NCBI GenBank assembly: GCA_001464665.1
Contig: LNDP01000023.1
Location: 222,157 to 286,156, forward strand
Length of the DNA stretch: 64,000 bases
Source: Acidobacteria bacterium Ga0074141
GTDB lineage: Bacteria; Acidobacteriota; Blastocatellia; Pyrinomonadales; Pyrinomonadaceae
Direction: 5' to 3'
Part shown: positions 7,561-16,904 of the stretch, one piece after another
How the letters are laid out: the number at the start of each line of letters is the position of its first letter
Position numbering within the stretch: position 1 is the stretch's first letter
Made by a program: the position numbers and the translations under genes
Notes under the pieces: model-generated
Databases searched by the model: none
What the model saw: the letters and a program-made list of their open reading frames with translations, nothing else
What the model was told of the DNA's origin: nothing

Positions 7561-10473
7561 CTAAAGCACGGCCTTGAGCGCTTGGCCGGTGTGGCTTTTG
7601 CGGACGCGGGCGACCTCTTCGGGGGTTCCGGTCGCGACCACTTTGCCGCCTCCGGAGCCGCCTTCGGGGCCGAGGTCGATGATGTAGTCGGCGGATTTGA
7701 TGACGTCAAGGTGGTGCTCAATGACGATCACCGTATTGCCGGTATCGACCAGCTTCTGAAGCACATCGAGCAGCTTGTGGACGTCGGCAAAGTGCAGCCC
7801 GGTCGTCGGTTCGTCGAGGATGTAGATGGTCTTCCCCGTCGCTCGTTTCGAGAGTTCCTTGGCGAGCTTTATACGTTGGGCCTCGCCGCCGGAGAGCGTC
7901 GTCGAGGACTGCCCGATCTGGATATAGCCAAGGCCGACGTCGATCAGCGTCTCAAGCTTTTGCCTGATCTGCGGGATATTCTCAAGAAGCGGAAGTGCGT
8001 CCTCGATGGTCGTCTCAAGCAGGTCGGCGATCGAAAGCCCCTTGTATTTTACGGCAAGCGTCTCGCGGTTATATCGATGTCCGCGGCAAACGTCGCAGGT
8101 AACGTAGACGTCCGGCAGAAAGTTCATCTCGATCCGCTTCATCCCGTCGCCCTCGCAGCCCTCGCACCGGCCGCCCTTTACATTGAACGAAAAGCGGCCG
8201 ACCTTATAGCCCCGCTGCCGTGACTCGGGCAGCATTGCATAAAGCTCGCGAATCGGCGTGAAAAGCCCCGTGTAGGTTGCCGGGTTTGACCGCGGTGTTC
8301 GGCCGATCGGCGATTGATCGATCTCGATTATCTTGTCAACCAGATCGAGCCCCTCGATCGCCCCGTGCTCGAGAGGAGTTACATTCGAACCGTAAACGTG
8401 GCGATAAAGTACGGGATAGAGAATGTCCTCGACCAGGGTCGATTTACCCGAGCCCGAAACCCCGGTCACGACCGTCAGCAGCCCGAGCGGAAACTCGACG
8501 TCGATGTTCTTTAGGTTGTGAGCATTGGCTCCGCGCACCTTAATGCGATTGCCGTTCGGCAGCCGGCGAAACTCGGGGATCTCGATCTTTATCTCGCCCT
8601 TTAGGTATTTTGCCGTCAGCGAAGTCCCGGACTTGGCGATCTCCTTCGGCGTGCCCGAGGCAACGACCTCGCCGCCATGTGTACCCGCCAGAGGCCCGAG
8701 GTCAACGACGTAATCGGCATGCTCGATCGTCTCCTCGTCGTGCTCCACAACGAGCACTGTGTTGCCGAGGTCGCGAAGCTCGCGGAGCGTCTGGAGCAGA
8801 CGCATGTTGTCCCGCGGATGCAGGCCGATGCTCGGTTCATCGAGCACGTAAAGCACGCCGCGGAGCTGCGAACCGATCTGCGTAGCGAGCCGAATGCGCT
8901 GCCCTTCGCCGCCTGAAAGCGAGGCCGATGGCCGGTTGAGCGTGAGATAGCCGAGCCCAACGGCGTCGAGAAAACGCAGCCGGCTGTTTATCTCTTTCAG
9001 CACAAGTCCGGCGATCTTCTCTTCCCTTTCGGTCAGCCGTACCTCGGCAAAGCGCTTGAGCGAATCCGCGATCGGGAGCGAGGTATATTCACCGATGCCT
9101 GTCCCATTAACCCGTACGGCAAGGCTTTCAGGCTGGAGCCTCGCACCGCCGCAACCCGGGCAGGGCACGGGAGCGACGAGTTCGAGCAGTGCCTCGCGAG
9201 TCTTCTCGGAAGGCGGCGTTTCAAGCCGATCCTTCATCGCTGTCAGGGCCCCTTTCCATTCGCTCTCGTACTTATAATCGCCCTGGCGAAAAGTAAGCCG
9301 TTTCTTTGTCCCGAAGAGAAAAGCTTTCCGGATCTCGTCCGGCAGTTCGCGAAACGGCGTTTCGATCAAGGCCTTTTGGTCGCTCGTCTCATCAGGAGCA
9401 TCGTTCTTTCGGCGCTTCTTTTTAGCGGGAACCTTGCGGGCCTTTGCGGTAGTCGCCTTCGGCGCTTCGAGCTTGTCGCCTTCAACAAATCGTTCGATTA
9501 TAGCGAGCAATGCCGAGCGGAGAAACGCCGCACCGGAGCGATCTGCTCCGCCGAGAAACTCGATCCGGCCGGCCGCAATGCTTTCGTCCGGAACGATCTT
9601 GTTGACGTCGATCTCCATCACCGTCCCGATGCCTTGGCACCGCTTGCAGGCCCCGTAGGCCGAGTTGAATGAGAACGACCGCGGCTCAAGCGTGGCAATA
9701 TTTATCCCGCAATTAACGCAAGCCATTCGCTCCGAATAAAGCTTCTCTTCGCCGTCGATGACCGAGACCAAAACCCCGCCGTTGGTCAGCTTGAGCGCCG
9801 TCTGCACCGATTCCGTCAGCCGCTCGCGGACGCCTTCTTTGATCAGCAGGCGATCAACGACGACCTCTATCGTATGGTTTCGCCGCTTGTCGAGAACGAT
9901 CTCCTCATCAAGCTGCCGGATCTCGCCGTCGATCCTCGCCCGTACGTAGCCATCCTTGTGAAACCGCTCGAGCTCTTTCTTAAATTCGCCCTTGCGGCCG
10001 CGGACGACCGGAGCTAGTATCATCACCCGCTCGCCCACGGGCAGGTCGTGAATACCGGCTACGATCTGATCGACCGACTGCCGAGTTATCGGCTCGCCGC
10101 ACTGATGACAATGCGGCTGCCCGATCGAGGAGAATAGCAGGCGAAGGTAGTCGTAGATCTCGGTGACGGTCCCAACGGTCGACCGCGGCGACCGCGAGAC
10201 GGTCTTTTGTTCAATTGAGATCGCAGGCGAAAGGCCCTCGATCGAATCAACATCCGGCTTCTCAAGCTGATCGAGGAACTGACGGGCGTAGGCAGAAAGC
10301 GATTCGACATACCGCCGCTGCCCTTCGGCATAAATGGTGTCGAATGCCAACGACGATTTCCCCGACCCCGAAAGCCCGGTGATGACCGTGAGCTTGTCGC
10401 GAGGGATGTCAACGTTTATGTTTCGAAGATTGTGCTGGCGTGCCCCGCGAACGGAGATCTGCTTAATGCTCAT
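7561..10473 (-). CDS. uvrA: excinuclease ABC subunit A
   Basis: DNA-damage recognition ATPase of nucleotide excision repair. Two ABC modules are present: Walker A GLSGSGKS at residues 33-40 and GVSGSGKS in the second half, each with an LSGGE signature. The zinc-binding CxxC pairs (HCHQCG, ACVNCG...CKRCQ, GCEGC...CDVCRG) are intact. The protein has 970 residues, about 30 more than E. coli UvrA; the extra length includes a Lys/Ala-rich insert at about 335-368 (KKKRRK). ATG at 10473. A second, broken copy of its first ten codons and promoter lies at 11724-11795. Confidence 0.97.
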   Translation of the reverse strand: MSIKQISVRGARQHNLRNINVDIPRDKLTVITGLSGSGKSSLAFDTIYAEGQRRYVESLSAYARQFLDQLEKPDVDSIEGLSPAISIEQKTVSRSPRSTVGTVTEIYDYLRLLFSSIGQPHCHQCGEPITRQSVDQIVAGIHDLPVGERVMILAPVVRGRKGEFKKELERFHKDGYVRARIDGEIRQLDEEIVLDKRRNHTIEVVVDRLLIKEGVRERLTESVQTALKLTNGGVLVSVIDGEEKLYSERMACVNCGINIATLEPRSFSFNSAYGACKRCQGIGTVMEIDVNKIVPDESIAAGRIEFLGGADRSGAAFLRSALLAIIERFVEGDKLEAPKATTAKARKVPAKKKRRKNDAPDETSDQKALIETPFRELPDEIRKAFLFGTKKRLTFRQGDYKYESEWKGALTAMKDRLETPPSEKTREALLELVAPVPCPGCGGARLQPESLAVRVNGTGIGEYTSLPIADSLKRFAEVRLTEREEKIAGLVLKEINSRLRFLDAVGLGYLTLNRPSASLSGGEGQRIRLATQIGSQLRGVLYVLDEPSIGLHPRDNMRLLQTLRELRDLGNTVLVVEHDEETIEHADYVVDLGPLAGTHGGEVVASGTPKEIAKSGTSLTAKYLKGEIKIEIPEFRRLPNGNRIKVRGANAHNLKNIDVEFPLGLLTVVTGVSGSGKSTLVEDILYPVLYRHVYGSNVTPLEHGAIEGLDLVDKIIEIDQSPIGRTPRSNPATYTGLFTPIRELYAMLPESRQRGYKVGRFSFNVKGGRCEGCEGDGMKRIEMNFLPDVYVTCDVCRGHRYNRETLAVKYKGLSIADLLETTIEDALPLLENIPQIRQKLETLIDVGLGYIQIGQSSTTLSGGEAQRIKLAKELSKRATGKTIYILDEPTTGLHFADVHKLLDVLQKLVDTGNTVIVIEHHLDVIKSADYIIDLGPEGGSGGGKVVATGTPEEVARVRKSHTGQALKAVL

Positions 10474-10515
10474 TACGGTTGAAAAACTAGCCGATAGCCG
10501 AAACGAGTATTTTAG
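10444..10515. repeat. direct repeat copy A: uvrA start and promoter
   Basis: This stretch holds the first codons of uvrA, its ATG at 10471-10473 (complement) and a candidate -10 box TAAAAT (10509-10514, complement). It aligns without gaps, offset 1280, to 11724-11795, including an identical run of 12 bases (ACGGAGATCTGC). The intervening DNA holds the AT-rich hydrolase-fold gene. Confidence 0.8.
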
Positions 10516-10685
10516 CAGATTCGAAATCAGACTGAGAAAGAGAGTACTGTCTGATATTTTAGAACAATTTCTGGTAGTTCACGTTAGATCCTTTCAGAGG
10601 AAGGTATGTGGCAATTACAACTCTAAAAATATCGCTGCCCGAATCAATGCTGAGATAGTCAAAAGAAAGACTTTGAAGACGCGAG

Positions 10686-11699
10686 CTATTGCTTTTCATA
10701 GGACACCTTGTTACGGTGTCGTTTCTTTGTCAGACTTTTCACGAATGGGCGAATATGTTTAAGTTTCCAGTCCAGATAAACTGACAGCCCTACTTTAGCA
10801 ATATCAATATCATGAGCTTCAATAGTTTGTAGATTGTTTCCAAAAGCACGTCGCATTCCTTCATCAATAGCTTTTGATTTATCTGTTCTTATCAATGTTT
10901 GATGAAGTTGATCTAAACGCACTGAATCCTGCAAAAGAGTTCGCAAATAAGCAACCTCTTCCTCTCTTCCCGGGATGTCGTCTTTAACCCATTGTTTTAA
11001 GAATCCGGACTTCAACAAACCAAGACTGGGATTGGACCAATTGTATTTCTCGTCAATTAGCCTCAAAGCAGGTATTTTTATTCTAAAGTTCTTATCGTGC
11101 AAAAAATGAGGTTCCCATGAAAATCGGGAAAACATGATCGTTCTTTGCTTTTCCCTATTGAAATCAGGGGCTATGATGATCCAATTTTTAACAAATTCAA
11201 TTACATTAGCATCATAACTTGATAATAAGAGTATGGGGTTTCCATCGTAGATTAGTCCCAACACTTTTTCTGGATGATGCTCGGCTATCCATGTCATATC
11301 CTGACTTGCTGGCATGCGACCAAATAAGACCGCTTTTTCTATGCCCATTACGTCCATAAAGCGCAACAGGTCGGAAGACTGAGTTGCTACGTCATAGCCC
11401 CAGCTTGTGTCAGTACTTTTACCATATCCTCGCCTCACAGGAGCCAGAACACGAAAGTCTTTAGCTAACTCTTTATAAAAATGAAAATATGTTTTGTCTT
11501 GGTAAATGCCTTCAAAGTAGTTATGAAAATCTTGTATTACGATTAATGTTGGGCCATTGCCTCCAAAATCCATGTATTGAAGTTTAATATCGCCTAGATC
11601 AGCAATTTTTGATTCATATGGAAGGGATTCCTGACCAAATGCTCGAGTTAATGTAAAGAAAAAAAAGATTGCTATAAACAATTTACTCTTCATTCTCAT
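10686..11699 (-). CDS. secreted alpha/beta-hydrolase-fold protein lacking the nucleophile serine
   Basis: Signal peptide at residues 1-22 (ending AFGQ), then an alpha/beta-hydrolase fold: strand [23 protein letters not shown] in place of the usual HG oxyanion loop, [11 protein letters not shown], then the elbow. The elbow reads FGRMPAS where active enzymes have GxSxG, so the catalytic serine is missing. The C-terminal 150 residues do not resemble known hydrolases. The gene is clearly more AT-rich than its surroundings and is bracketed by the duplicated uvrA 5' end, indicating recent acquisition. It may be transcribed from the duplicated uvrA promoter. Function unknown; enzymatic activity is unlikely. 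Confidence 0.72.
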   Translation of the reverse strand: MRMKSKLFIAIFFFFTLTRAFGQESLPYESKIADLGDIKLQYMDFGGNGPTLIVIQDFHNYFEGIYQDKTYFHFYKELAKDFRVLAPVRRGYGKSTDTSWGYDVATQSSDLLRFMDVMGIEKAVLFGRMPASQDMTWIAEHHPEKVLGLIYDGNPILLLSSYDANVIEFVKNWIIIAPDFNREKQRTIMFSRFSWEPHFLHDKNFRIKIPALRLIDEKYNWSNPSLGLLKSGFLKQWVKDDIPGREEEVAYLRTLLQDSVRLDQLHQTLIRTDKSKAIDEGMRRAFGNNLQTIEAHDIDIAKVGLSVYLDWKLKHIRPFVKSLTKKRHRNKVSYEKQ

Positions 11700-11723
11700 T
11701 GGTTTCAGTGTAATACAACGGTC

Positions 11724-11795
11724 TCCGCGGACGGAGATCTGCTAAATCCACATTACGGTGTACTTCTGCGGCGATTACCGAAGCGAGTATATAGC
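11724..11795. repeat. direct repeat copy B: broken second copy of the uvrA start
   Basis: On the minus strand this reads ATG, Trp, Ile, stop, then codons for QISVRG, matching the uvrA N-terminus ([10 protein letters not shown]) with an in-frame TAG at codon 4. The upstream part keeps a better -10 box than copy A (TATACT, 11786-11791 complement). It lies directly in front of the AT-rich gene ending at 11699 and may supply its promoter. Confidence 0.8.
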
Positions 11796-11802
11796 AACCG
11801 CC

Positions 11803-12735
11803 TCAAACAAAGCTAAGCACACCCCAAAGCACCGCCGAGGCGAGCACGATCCAGAGCACGAGGCCGAGGGCGAAGGGCCGCCAGCCGACGCGTTTGAGCA
11901 TCTCTTTTGAAAGGCTTAGTCCGATCAGGAAGAGTGTGATGGTCAGCCCGGCTTTTGCGAGATTTACCGCGGCATCGAAGAGGCTCGGCTGGACCCAGAG
12001 CGGTGCATAGGTTCGAACGGCTGCGGCTCCGACAAAAAGAAAAATGAACCAAGGAATCGCGACCGTGGTCTTTGAATCCCCATCGCGATAAGCAAATGCC
12101 AGAGCAATCGCTAGCGGGGCTATCCAAAGCGCCCGGGCGAGTTTTACAGTGGTCGCGACTGCCAGCGATTCGCTCCCAAAAACTGTCGCCGCCCCGACCA
12201 CAGAACTCGTGTCCTGAATCGCGAGTGCCGCCCACATCCCGAACTGCATTTGCGTCAACCCGATCGCACTCCCGATCAGCGGAAACGCGAAAAGAGCAAC
12301 TGCATTGAGTATAAAAATGGTCCCGAGCGAGACCGACATCTCGTCGTTCTCAGCCTTGATCGCCGGCCCGACCGCGGCCACCGCACTTCCGCCGCAGATC
12401 GCTGTTCCGCAAGAGATGAGCGTCCTTATCCTCGACGGCAGCGAAAGAAAACGGCCGACAAGATAGCCGAGCAGCAGGGTTCCGAAAACAACAGCGACAA
12501 TGAAAACTATGCCGTTTTTGCCCGCTTCATAGACTGCTCCGAGATTCATTCCAAAGCCGAGCATCGCGACCGAGCCCTGAAGCAGATATTTTGCAGGTTT
12601 GCCTGAAAGATCGGGGAACGGATTGCCCAAGGTAAGTGCCAACACGAGACCGATGGCCAAGGCCAACGCCGGCGACCCGTAAGGCGAGAGCAAAAATAGT
12701 ACGGCTAAAACAAAAATGAGCTTTGCGGCGGACAT
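11803..12735 (-). CDS. YeiH family putative sulfate exporter
   Basis: A 310-residue integral membrane protein with about ten hydrophobic segments and the UPF0324/YeiH signatures: LLQGSVAMLGFGMNLG, SCGTAICGGSAVAAVGPAI and AIQDTSSVVGAA. The family is annotated as putative sulfate exporters, with weak experimental support. ATG at 12735. No sulfur-metabolism genes are adjacent. It was probably the natural upstream neighbour of uvrA before the inserted gene separated them. Confidence 0.9.
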   Translation of the reverse strand: MSAAKLIFVLAVLFLLSPYGSPALALAIGLVLALTLGNPFPDLSGKPAKYLLQGSVAMLGFGMNLGAVYEAGKNGIVFIVAVVFGTLLLGYLVGRFLSLPSRIRTLISCGTAICGGSAVAAVGPAIKAENDEMSVSLGTIFILNAVALFAFPLIGSAIGLTQMQFGMWAALAIQDTSSVVGAATVFGSESLAVATTVKLARALWIAPLAIALAFAYRDGDSKTTVAIPWFIFLFVGAAAVRTYAPLWVQPSLFDAAVNLAKAGLTITLFLIGLSLSKEMLKRVGWRPFALGLVLWIVLASAVLWGVLSFV

Positions 12736-12784
12736 ACAAAGCTCAAAAGTATAGTTTGAATTCGGTGAAAATGATACCGCGCGA

Positions 12785-13489
12785 CTAGCGAAGCACGCCG
12801 AAGACCGTCCGCAGGATCGCCGTTGTCCGGCCGACCGGATCGCGGCGGATCTTTTTCTCTTCTTCGGCTATCAGCAAAAAGAGCCCGTCCATTGCCTTTT
12901 CCGTAACGTATCCGTCGAGATCGGTTGCATCTTGCCCGATGACCCTGCCGACGAAGCCGTATCGGCCGATCATCTCTTTGTATTTCTGAGTAACGCCGAC
13001 CTGTTGGGTAAAGTCCTCAACTATCGGGCGGAACTTCTCCCTCAACCGATCCTCGCTCGTCCGGCGAAAGAACTGCGTTGCCGAATCGTCCTCGCCGCTG
13101 AAAAGGATGTTGCGGGCGTCGTCAAACGTCATCTGTTTTGCCGAATCGACGAAGATATCGACCGCAGCCGGCACGGCTTTTTCTGCAGCATGGTTCATCG
13201 CGGCAACGAACTCATCGACCTTGCGGCCCTGCCCGAGAAAGCGGAGCGTTCTCTCGGTACGCTGAAGCCCTTCCGGGAGCGGGATGCGAACATCGGAATT
13301 TTCGAGAAAGCCATTTTCACGGCCAAGCTCAGCGACCGCATTCTTGATCCCAACAGAAAGTGCTTCCTTAAGTCCGCGACTGATCTCTAAATCGGAAAGA
13401 CGGGCCTGCCGTCTGGTCTGTGCCGAAGCAAAGCCCGAACCGACAATGGAAACTACCGCCAAAAATGCCAAAATTCGAAAGCCCCTCAT
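12785..13489 (-). CDS. DUF4197 secreted protein
   Basis: Signal peptide ending ASA near residue 23, then a single DUF4197 domain: LSDLEISRGLKEALSVGI near the start, KVDEFVAAMNHAAEKA in the middle, and DLDGYVTEKAMDGLFLLIAEEE-type sequence near the end, which are the family's conserved blocks. The 234 residues match family length. DUF4197 proteins are periplasmic and of unknown function. The ATG at 13489 is chosen over 13495 because the GAGGAA ribosome-binding site then has a normal spacing of about 7 bases. Confidence 0.88.
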   Translation of the reverse strand: MRGFRILAFLAVVSIVGSGFASAQTRRQARLSDLEISRGLKEALSVGIKNAVAELGRENGFLENSDVRIPLPEGLQRTERTLRFLGQGRKVDEFVAAMNHAAEKAVPAAVDIFVDSAKQMTFDDARNILFSGEDDSATQFFRRTSEDRLREKFRPIVEDFTQQVGVTQKYKEMIGRYGFVGRVIGQDATDLDGYVTEKAMDGLFLLIAEEEKKIRRDPVGRTTAILRTVFGVLR

Positions 13490-13500
13490 AATCATTTCCT

Positions 13501-13539
13501 CTAAAACAAGAGATCGGCCGGGAAAGTGCCCAACCGATC
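13501..13539 (-). terminator. possible Rho-independent terminator after gpmA
   Basis: On the minus strand GATCGG (13534-13539) pairs with CCGATC (13512-13517), with GGG/CCC extending the stem, followed by a weak T-rich tract (TCTTGTTTT). It lies between the gpmA stop codon and the DUF4197 start. Confidence 0.4.
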
Positions 13540-13612
13540 CTTTGATTGTATTCAGCCGACGCGGGTTTACAGCCGATTTCGTCTGGCTCTTACTGAAATC
13601 GTCTGCTCGCAG

Positions 13613-14359
13613 TTACTTGGCCTTGCCCTGTTTTGCGACTGCATCCTCGGCCGCACGGACAGCTTCCTCGTCGCCGAGATAATAGCTTGTGGTCGGTTTC
13701 AGATCTTCGTCCATTTCATAAACCAGCGGAATTCCGGTAGGGATATTTCGGCTCAAAATGTCCTCGTCCGAGATCGTATCTAGATATTTGACCAATGCCC
13801 GGAGGCTATTGCCGTGGGCCGCGATCAGGATCCGTTTGCCGGCTTTGATCTTTGGCGCGATCTCCGTTTGGTAGTACGGGACGACGCGTTCGACCGTTTC
13901 CTTCAGGGATTCGGCTCGCGGAAAGGTCTCAGGTTTGATCGATGCATATCGCGGATCTTTACCGAGCCAGCGCTCGTCGGCCTCGTCCAAAAACGTCGGC
14001 AGAACGTCATAACTTCGCCGCCAGACGAGCACCTGCTCTTCCCCGTACTGAGCGGCCGTTTCAGCTTTGTTCAAGCCCTGCAACGCTCCGTAGTGCCGCT
14101 CGTTTAGCAGCCACGATTTCGTCTCCGGGATCCACATCAGGTCCATCTCGTCGAGAATGATCCAAAGCGTCCGGATCGCCCGCTTGAGTACCGATGTGTA
14201 CGCCTCATCAAAGGCATACCCCTCGGCCTTGAGCAACTGCCCGGCCGCCTGTGCCTCTTCTCTTCCCTTTTCAGAAAGATCGACATCCTTCCAACCGGTA
14301 AACCGATTTTCCTTGTTCCACTGGCTCTCGCCATGACGTATTAGAACTAATTTATGCAT
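13613..14359 (-). CDS. gpmA: 2,3-bisphosphoglycerate-dependent phosphoglycerate mutase
   Basis: Interconverts 3- and 2-phosphoglycerate in glycolysis. The phosphohistidine motif [10 protein letters not shown] is at the N-terminus, followed by [28 protein letters not shown] and the second catalytic histidine in [15 protein letters not shown], all diagnostic of the dPGM branch. 248 residues is the normal length. The ATG at 14359 gives [11 protein letters not shown]; a TTG two codons upstream is less likely. A terminator-like hairpin follows. Confidence 0.96.
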   Translation of the reverse strand: MHKLVLIRHGESQWNKENRFTGWKDVDLSEKGREEAQAAGQLLKAEGYAFDEAYTSVLKRAIRTLWIILDEMDLMWIPETKSWLLNERHYGALQGLNKAETAAQYGEEQVLVWRRSYDVLPTFLDEADERWLGKDPRYASIKPETFPRAESLKETVERVVPYYQTEIAPKIKAGKRILIAAHGNSLRALVKYLDTISDEDILSRNIPTGIPLVYEMDEDLKPTTSYYLGDEEAVRAAEDAVAKQGKAK

Positions 14360-14393
14360 TCTCAAATCTTAATCCGAAACCGTTTTATCTTAA

Positions 14394-14449
14394 AGCCGTT
14401 AGCCTTTAGCTATAAGCTATTAGCAGCTTACAGCTTACGGCTAACGGCT
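14394..14449 (-). repeat. palindromic repeat overlapping the folC stop codon
   Basis: AGCCGTTAGCC (14394-14404) and GGCTAACGGCT (14439-14449) form a perfect 11-bp inverted repeat, with TAGCTATAAGCTATTAGC-like units between. The 3' arm encodes the last residues of FolC (LSR-stop). Confidence 0.65.
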
Positions 14450-15730
14450 AAGAGCTATTCTTCTAACCTCACCAACGAGATAGAGCGAGCCTGTAACTAA
14501 AATTAGCTCTGTCGACCCCGAGGCAGCTAAGGCATCCTCAACCGAGTTCGTTGTGACTATCTTTTCCGCGTCAAAGCCCTCAGGCACGAATTCCGAGAGT
14601 TCCTCTGCCGTCATCGCTCGCGAATTTGAAGGTCGAGTCAGTATCAACCGTTTTGCCCGCGGCCAAAGGATCTTCGCGATCTCGGCAACGTCTTTGCCCC
14701 GCATTGCGCCGAAGATCATTGTGAAGGGTTCTTCTTCGAACTCATCAAGATAAGCCGCAAGGGCTTTTGCCCCGGCGACATTATGTGCACCGTCGAGAAG
14801 AAAATTGCCGATATACTCCAAGCGTCCGGGATGGATCGTCGTCTCGAGGCCAATGCAAATTTCGTCGTTGCCTATCTGAAAAGACTCTTCTTTTAGTAAC
14901 TCCGCGATCGCGATCGCTATTGAAGCATTCTGAAACTGATGCTCGCCTAACATGTTCCAAAAGTCGAAATTTGCGTACACATCGTTTTCTGTTGTGATCG
15001 TCCCAAAAAGCATCGGTGCGACTGCGGGGTCACGCTTTATCTTGATATCCGGGCTGGCCCAAACGGGTTCGATTCCGACCTCTCGGCATCGACCGAGTAG
15101 TACGCGTTCGACATTCTTTGCTTGATGCAACAGCACCACCTTTGAATCTGGCCCTATGATCGCCGCCTTCTCGGCCGCGATCTCTTCGATCGTATCGCCG
15201 AGATATTCCTGATGGTCGAGGTCGATGCGGGTTATTGCCGCGATCTCTGCATTTGCGGCCGTTGTTGCATCGAGCCTGCCGCCGAGGCCGGTTTCGAGGA
15301 TGGCGAGTTCAACCTTTGCATCGGCAAAGGCGAGCAAAGCGATCGCCGTCACCTGTTCAAAGAACGTCGGACGATACGCAAGCCGTCCATCTGACAACAG
15401 AGCCTCGGAGGTCTCTCGCACACGGGTAGCGAGCCGTGCAAAATCGCCTTCGCTAATATCGGCCCCGTCGATCTTGATCCTCTCGGTTATCGAGATAAGA
15501 TGCGGTGAAGTGTAAAGCCCTCGCCGAATGTCCGCTTGGCCGCAGATAGAATCAAGAAAAGCGCACACCGACCCCTTTCCGTTCGTCCCCGCGACCTGCA
15601 CCTTTAAGTACTCTTTCTGCGGATCACCAAGCTCAGCCAATAACGTCCGGATATTCTCCAGCCCAAGCTTCATCGCCTCGACCTCATTGCCGAGCGAGTA
15701 CAGGTAACCCTTTGACGCGGCGAAGTTCAC
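14441..15730 (-). CDS. folC: bifunctional dihydrofolate/folylpolyglutamate synthase
   Basis: Adds glutamate to dihydropteroate and tetrahydrofolate. The Mur-ligase-type ATP loop VAGTNGKGSV is at about residues 47-56, with the family blocks YTSPHLISITERI, FEQVTAIA and TGLGGRLDATTA. The C-terminal domain contains FGAMRGKD. 429 residues is the usual length. The start is GTG at 15730, overlapping the TGA of the DUF3368 gene (GTGA), so folC is translationally coupled to a toxin-antitoxin pair. The C-terminal residues are encoded by a short palindromic repeat. Confidence 0.95.
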   Translation of the reverse strand: MNFAASKGYLYSLGNEVEAMKLGLENIRTLLAELGDPQKEYLKVQVAGTNGKGSVCAFLDSICGQADIRRGLYTSPHLISITERIKIDGADISEGDFARLATRVRETSEALLSDGRLAYRPTFFEQVTAIALLAFADAKVELAILETGLGGRLDATTAANAEIAAITRIDLDHQEYLGDTIEEIAAEKAAIIGPDSKVVLLHQAKNVERVLLGRCREVGIEPVWASPDIKIKRDPAVAPMLFGTITTENDVYANFDFWNMLGEHQFQNASIAIAIAELLKEESFQIGNDEICIGLETTIHPGRLEYIGNFLLDGAHNVAGAKALAAYLDEFEEEPFTMIFGAMRGKDVAEIAKILWPRAKRLILTRPSNSRAMTAEELSEFVPEGFDAEKIVTTNSVEDALAASGSTELILVTGSLYLVGEVRRIALSR

Positions 15731-16182
15731 CTGTCCGATTCACCTGCCTGTCGATACGCCTCGGCTTCGACTGCGTCCGAAAAACGAAACCCCTTTTGTC
15801 TTACTGCTTCAACAATAGGTTTTATGCTGAGAATCGCACCGCTTAGCTTCGCTTTCACAACGACACCAAGGGTTCCTGTGATCTCCAAGCCGAGCCGGAT
15901 CGCATAATTTCGCGCAGTCTTTTCGTCGACGATCAATATGCAATTTGGGGTCTCTAGCGCCAGTGCGATCGCACTAGCTTCACCGGGATCGATCGATGGC
16001 GGGAATTTCGGAATGCTGCTCGGAGCTTGAATACTTACCCATTCTGGTAGTTCCATTCCAAACTCTTGAGCGACGGTCGGAGTCGTTACAACAGGGCCAT
16101 AAGCTTCGAACAAAAGATGAAGAGATCCGATCTCAGAGAGGATAATAAGGCAGCTCGCGTCTGATATAACGGCGCTAACCAT
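15727..16182 (-). CDS. DUF3368 PIN-like toxin
   Basis: A 151-residue PIN-fold protein of the DUF3368 family: N-terminal VISDASCLIIL with the first acidic residue, the central DPGEASAIALALE block, and LIVDEKTARNYAIRLGL carrying the further acidic residues. TGTLGVVVKAKLSG is the diagnostic end of the domain. DUF3368 proteins pair with UPF0175 proteins as toxin and antitoxin, as here, and are presumed ribonucleases. Overlaps the antitoxin gene by 8 bases and folC by 4. Confidence 0.87.
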   Translation of the reverse strand: MVSAVISDASCLIILSEIGSLHLLFEAYGPVVTTPTVAQEFGMELPEWVSIQAPSSIPKFPPSIDPGEASAIALALETPNCILIVDEKTARNYAIRLGLEITGTLGVVVKAKLSGAILSIKPIVEAVRQKGFRFSDAVEAEAYRQAGESDR

Positions 16183-16402
16183 TTCTCACTTCACGTACCA
16201 ATTCGTCAGGTGTGATACTGAAATAGTTGACGTCGAAATCTCCCAAGATCCGAGCAAAGTCCCACTTCTTCATTCCCGCCATCTTCGCCGCTTGGCCGAG
16301 CGAGAGCGTACCGCGTTCATAGAGCTTCGCAGCTATCATGCGAATGACCTCCGAGCGCTCGGCATCGCTTAGTTCGGGTACTTCCAGAGTCAACGTACTC
16401 AT
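16175..16402 (-). CDS. UPF0175 family antitoxin
   Basis: A 75-residue protein beginning MSTLTLEVPE and containing LYERGTLSLGQAAKMAGMKKWDF, the helix-turn-helix-like UPF0175 signature. The family is the cognate antitoxin of DUF3368 PIN toxins. ATG at 16402 is preferred because the conserved domain starts there; the frame extends upstream across a run of ten A bases (minus strand, 16441-16450) where no homology is expected. It leads the operon antitoxin-toxin-folC. Confidence 0.85.
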   Translation of the reverse strand: MSTLTLEVPELSDAERSEVIRMIAAKLYERGTLSLGQAAKMAGMKKWDFARILGDFDVNYFSITPDELVREVRNG

Positions 16403-16454
16403 GGCAATAGAATAGACCAACCTTCCATGTTTTCCAACAGTTTTTTTTTTGGAG

Positions 16455-16904
16455 TTAACCGAGGACCCTACGATGATAGTTGATCTGCCCAAGGTGGTAG
16501 TTCAGGTGGGTCGCGAGATGCACGATGAAGAATTCGGTCGTCATCGGATGGCCGAAGACCTCGATCGGGTACGTTTTCTGAAGGTCCTCGTCGGTGATCT
16601 TTGCTAGAACCGCTTTGACGTCCGCTGCGGCCGCATCGACCTCCGCTAAAAGCGTCGCCCTCGGGACGAACCTTGAACCAAACTCAGCATCGCGGTCGCG
16701 AACATATTCCGTCCCGCCTAGAACGGCCCCGTAAAAATGCCGCAGATTCCCTGCAAGATGCAAGCAAAGATTGCCGGCCGAGTTAGCGATCTCGCCCTCA
16801 ACCCGCCATAGATCGCCCTCGTTCGAATACATCCCGATCTCTTCCTTCAGTTTGGCAAGATCCCGCTCAAACAGTTTGGTCAGCACTTCATTCAGCATAT
16901 TCAT
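16455..16904 (-). CDS. DinB/DUF1572 family protein
   Basis: A 149-residue four-helix DinB-superfamily protein. Conserved histidines for metal binding appear in LCLHLAGNLRHFYGAVLGG and in IVHLATHLNYHLGQINYHRR near the C-terminus, characteristic of the DUF1572 branch. Members are putative metal-dependent thiol S-transferases or hydrolases; the substrate is not known. ATG at 16904 overlaps the TGA of the upstream gene (ATGA), so the two are co-translated. Confidence 0.85.
   Translation of the reverse strand: MNMLNEVLTKLFERDLAKLKEEIGMYSNEGDLWRVEGEIANSAGNLCLHLAGNLRHFYGAVLGGTEYVRDRDAEFGSRFVPRATLLAEVDAAAADVKAVLAKITDEDLQKTYPIEVFGHPMTTEFFIVHLATHLNYHLGQINYHRRVLG

Noticed and set aside
16441-16450. Run of ten T as a terminator of the DinB gene
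   Set aside because: The DinB gene is on the minus strand, where this is a run of A, and no hairpin precedes it in that orientation.
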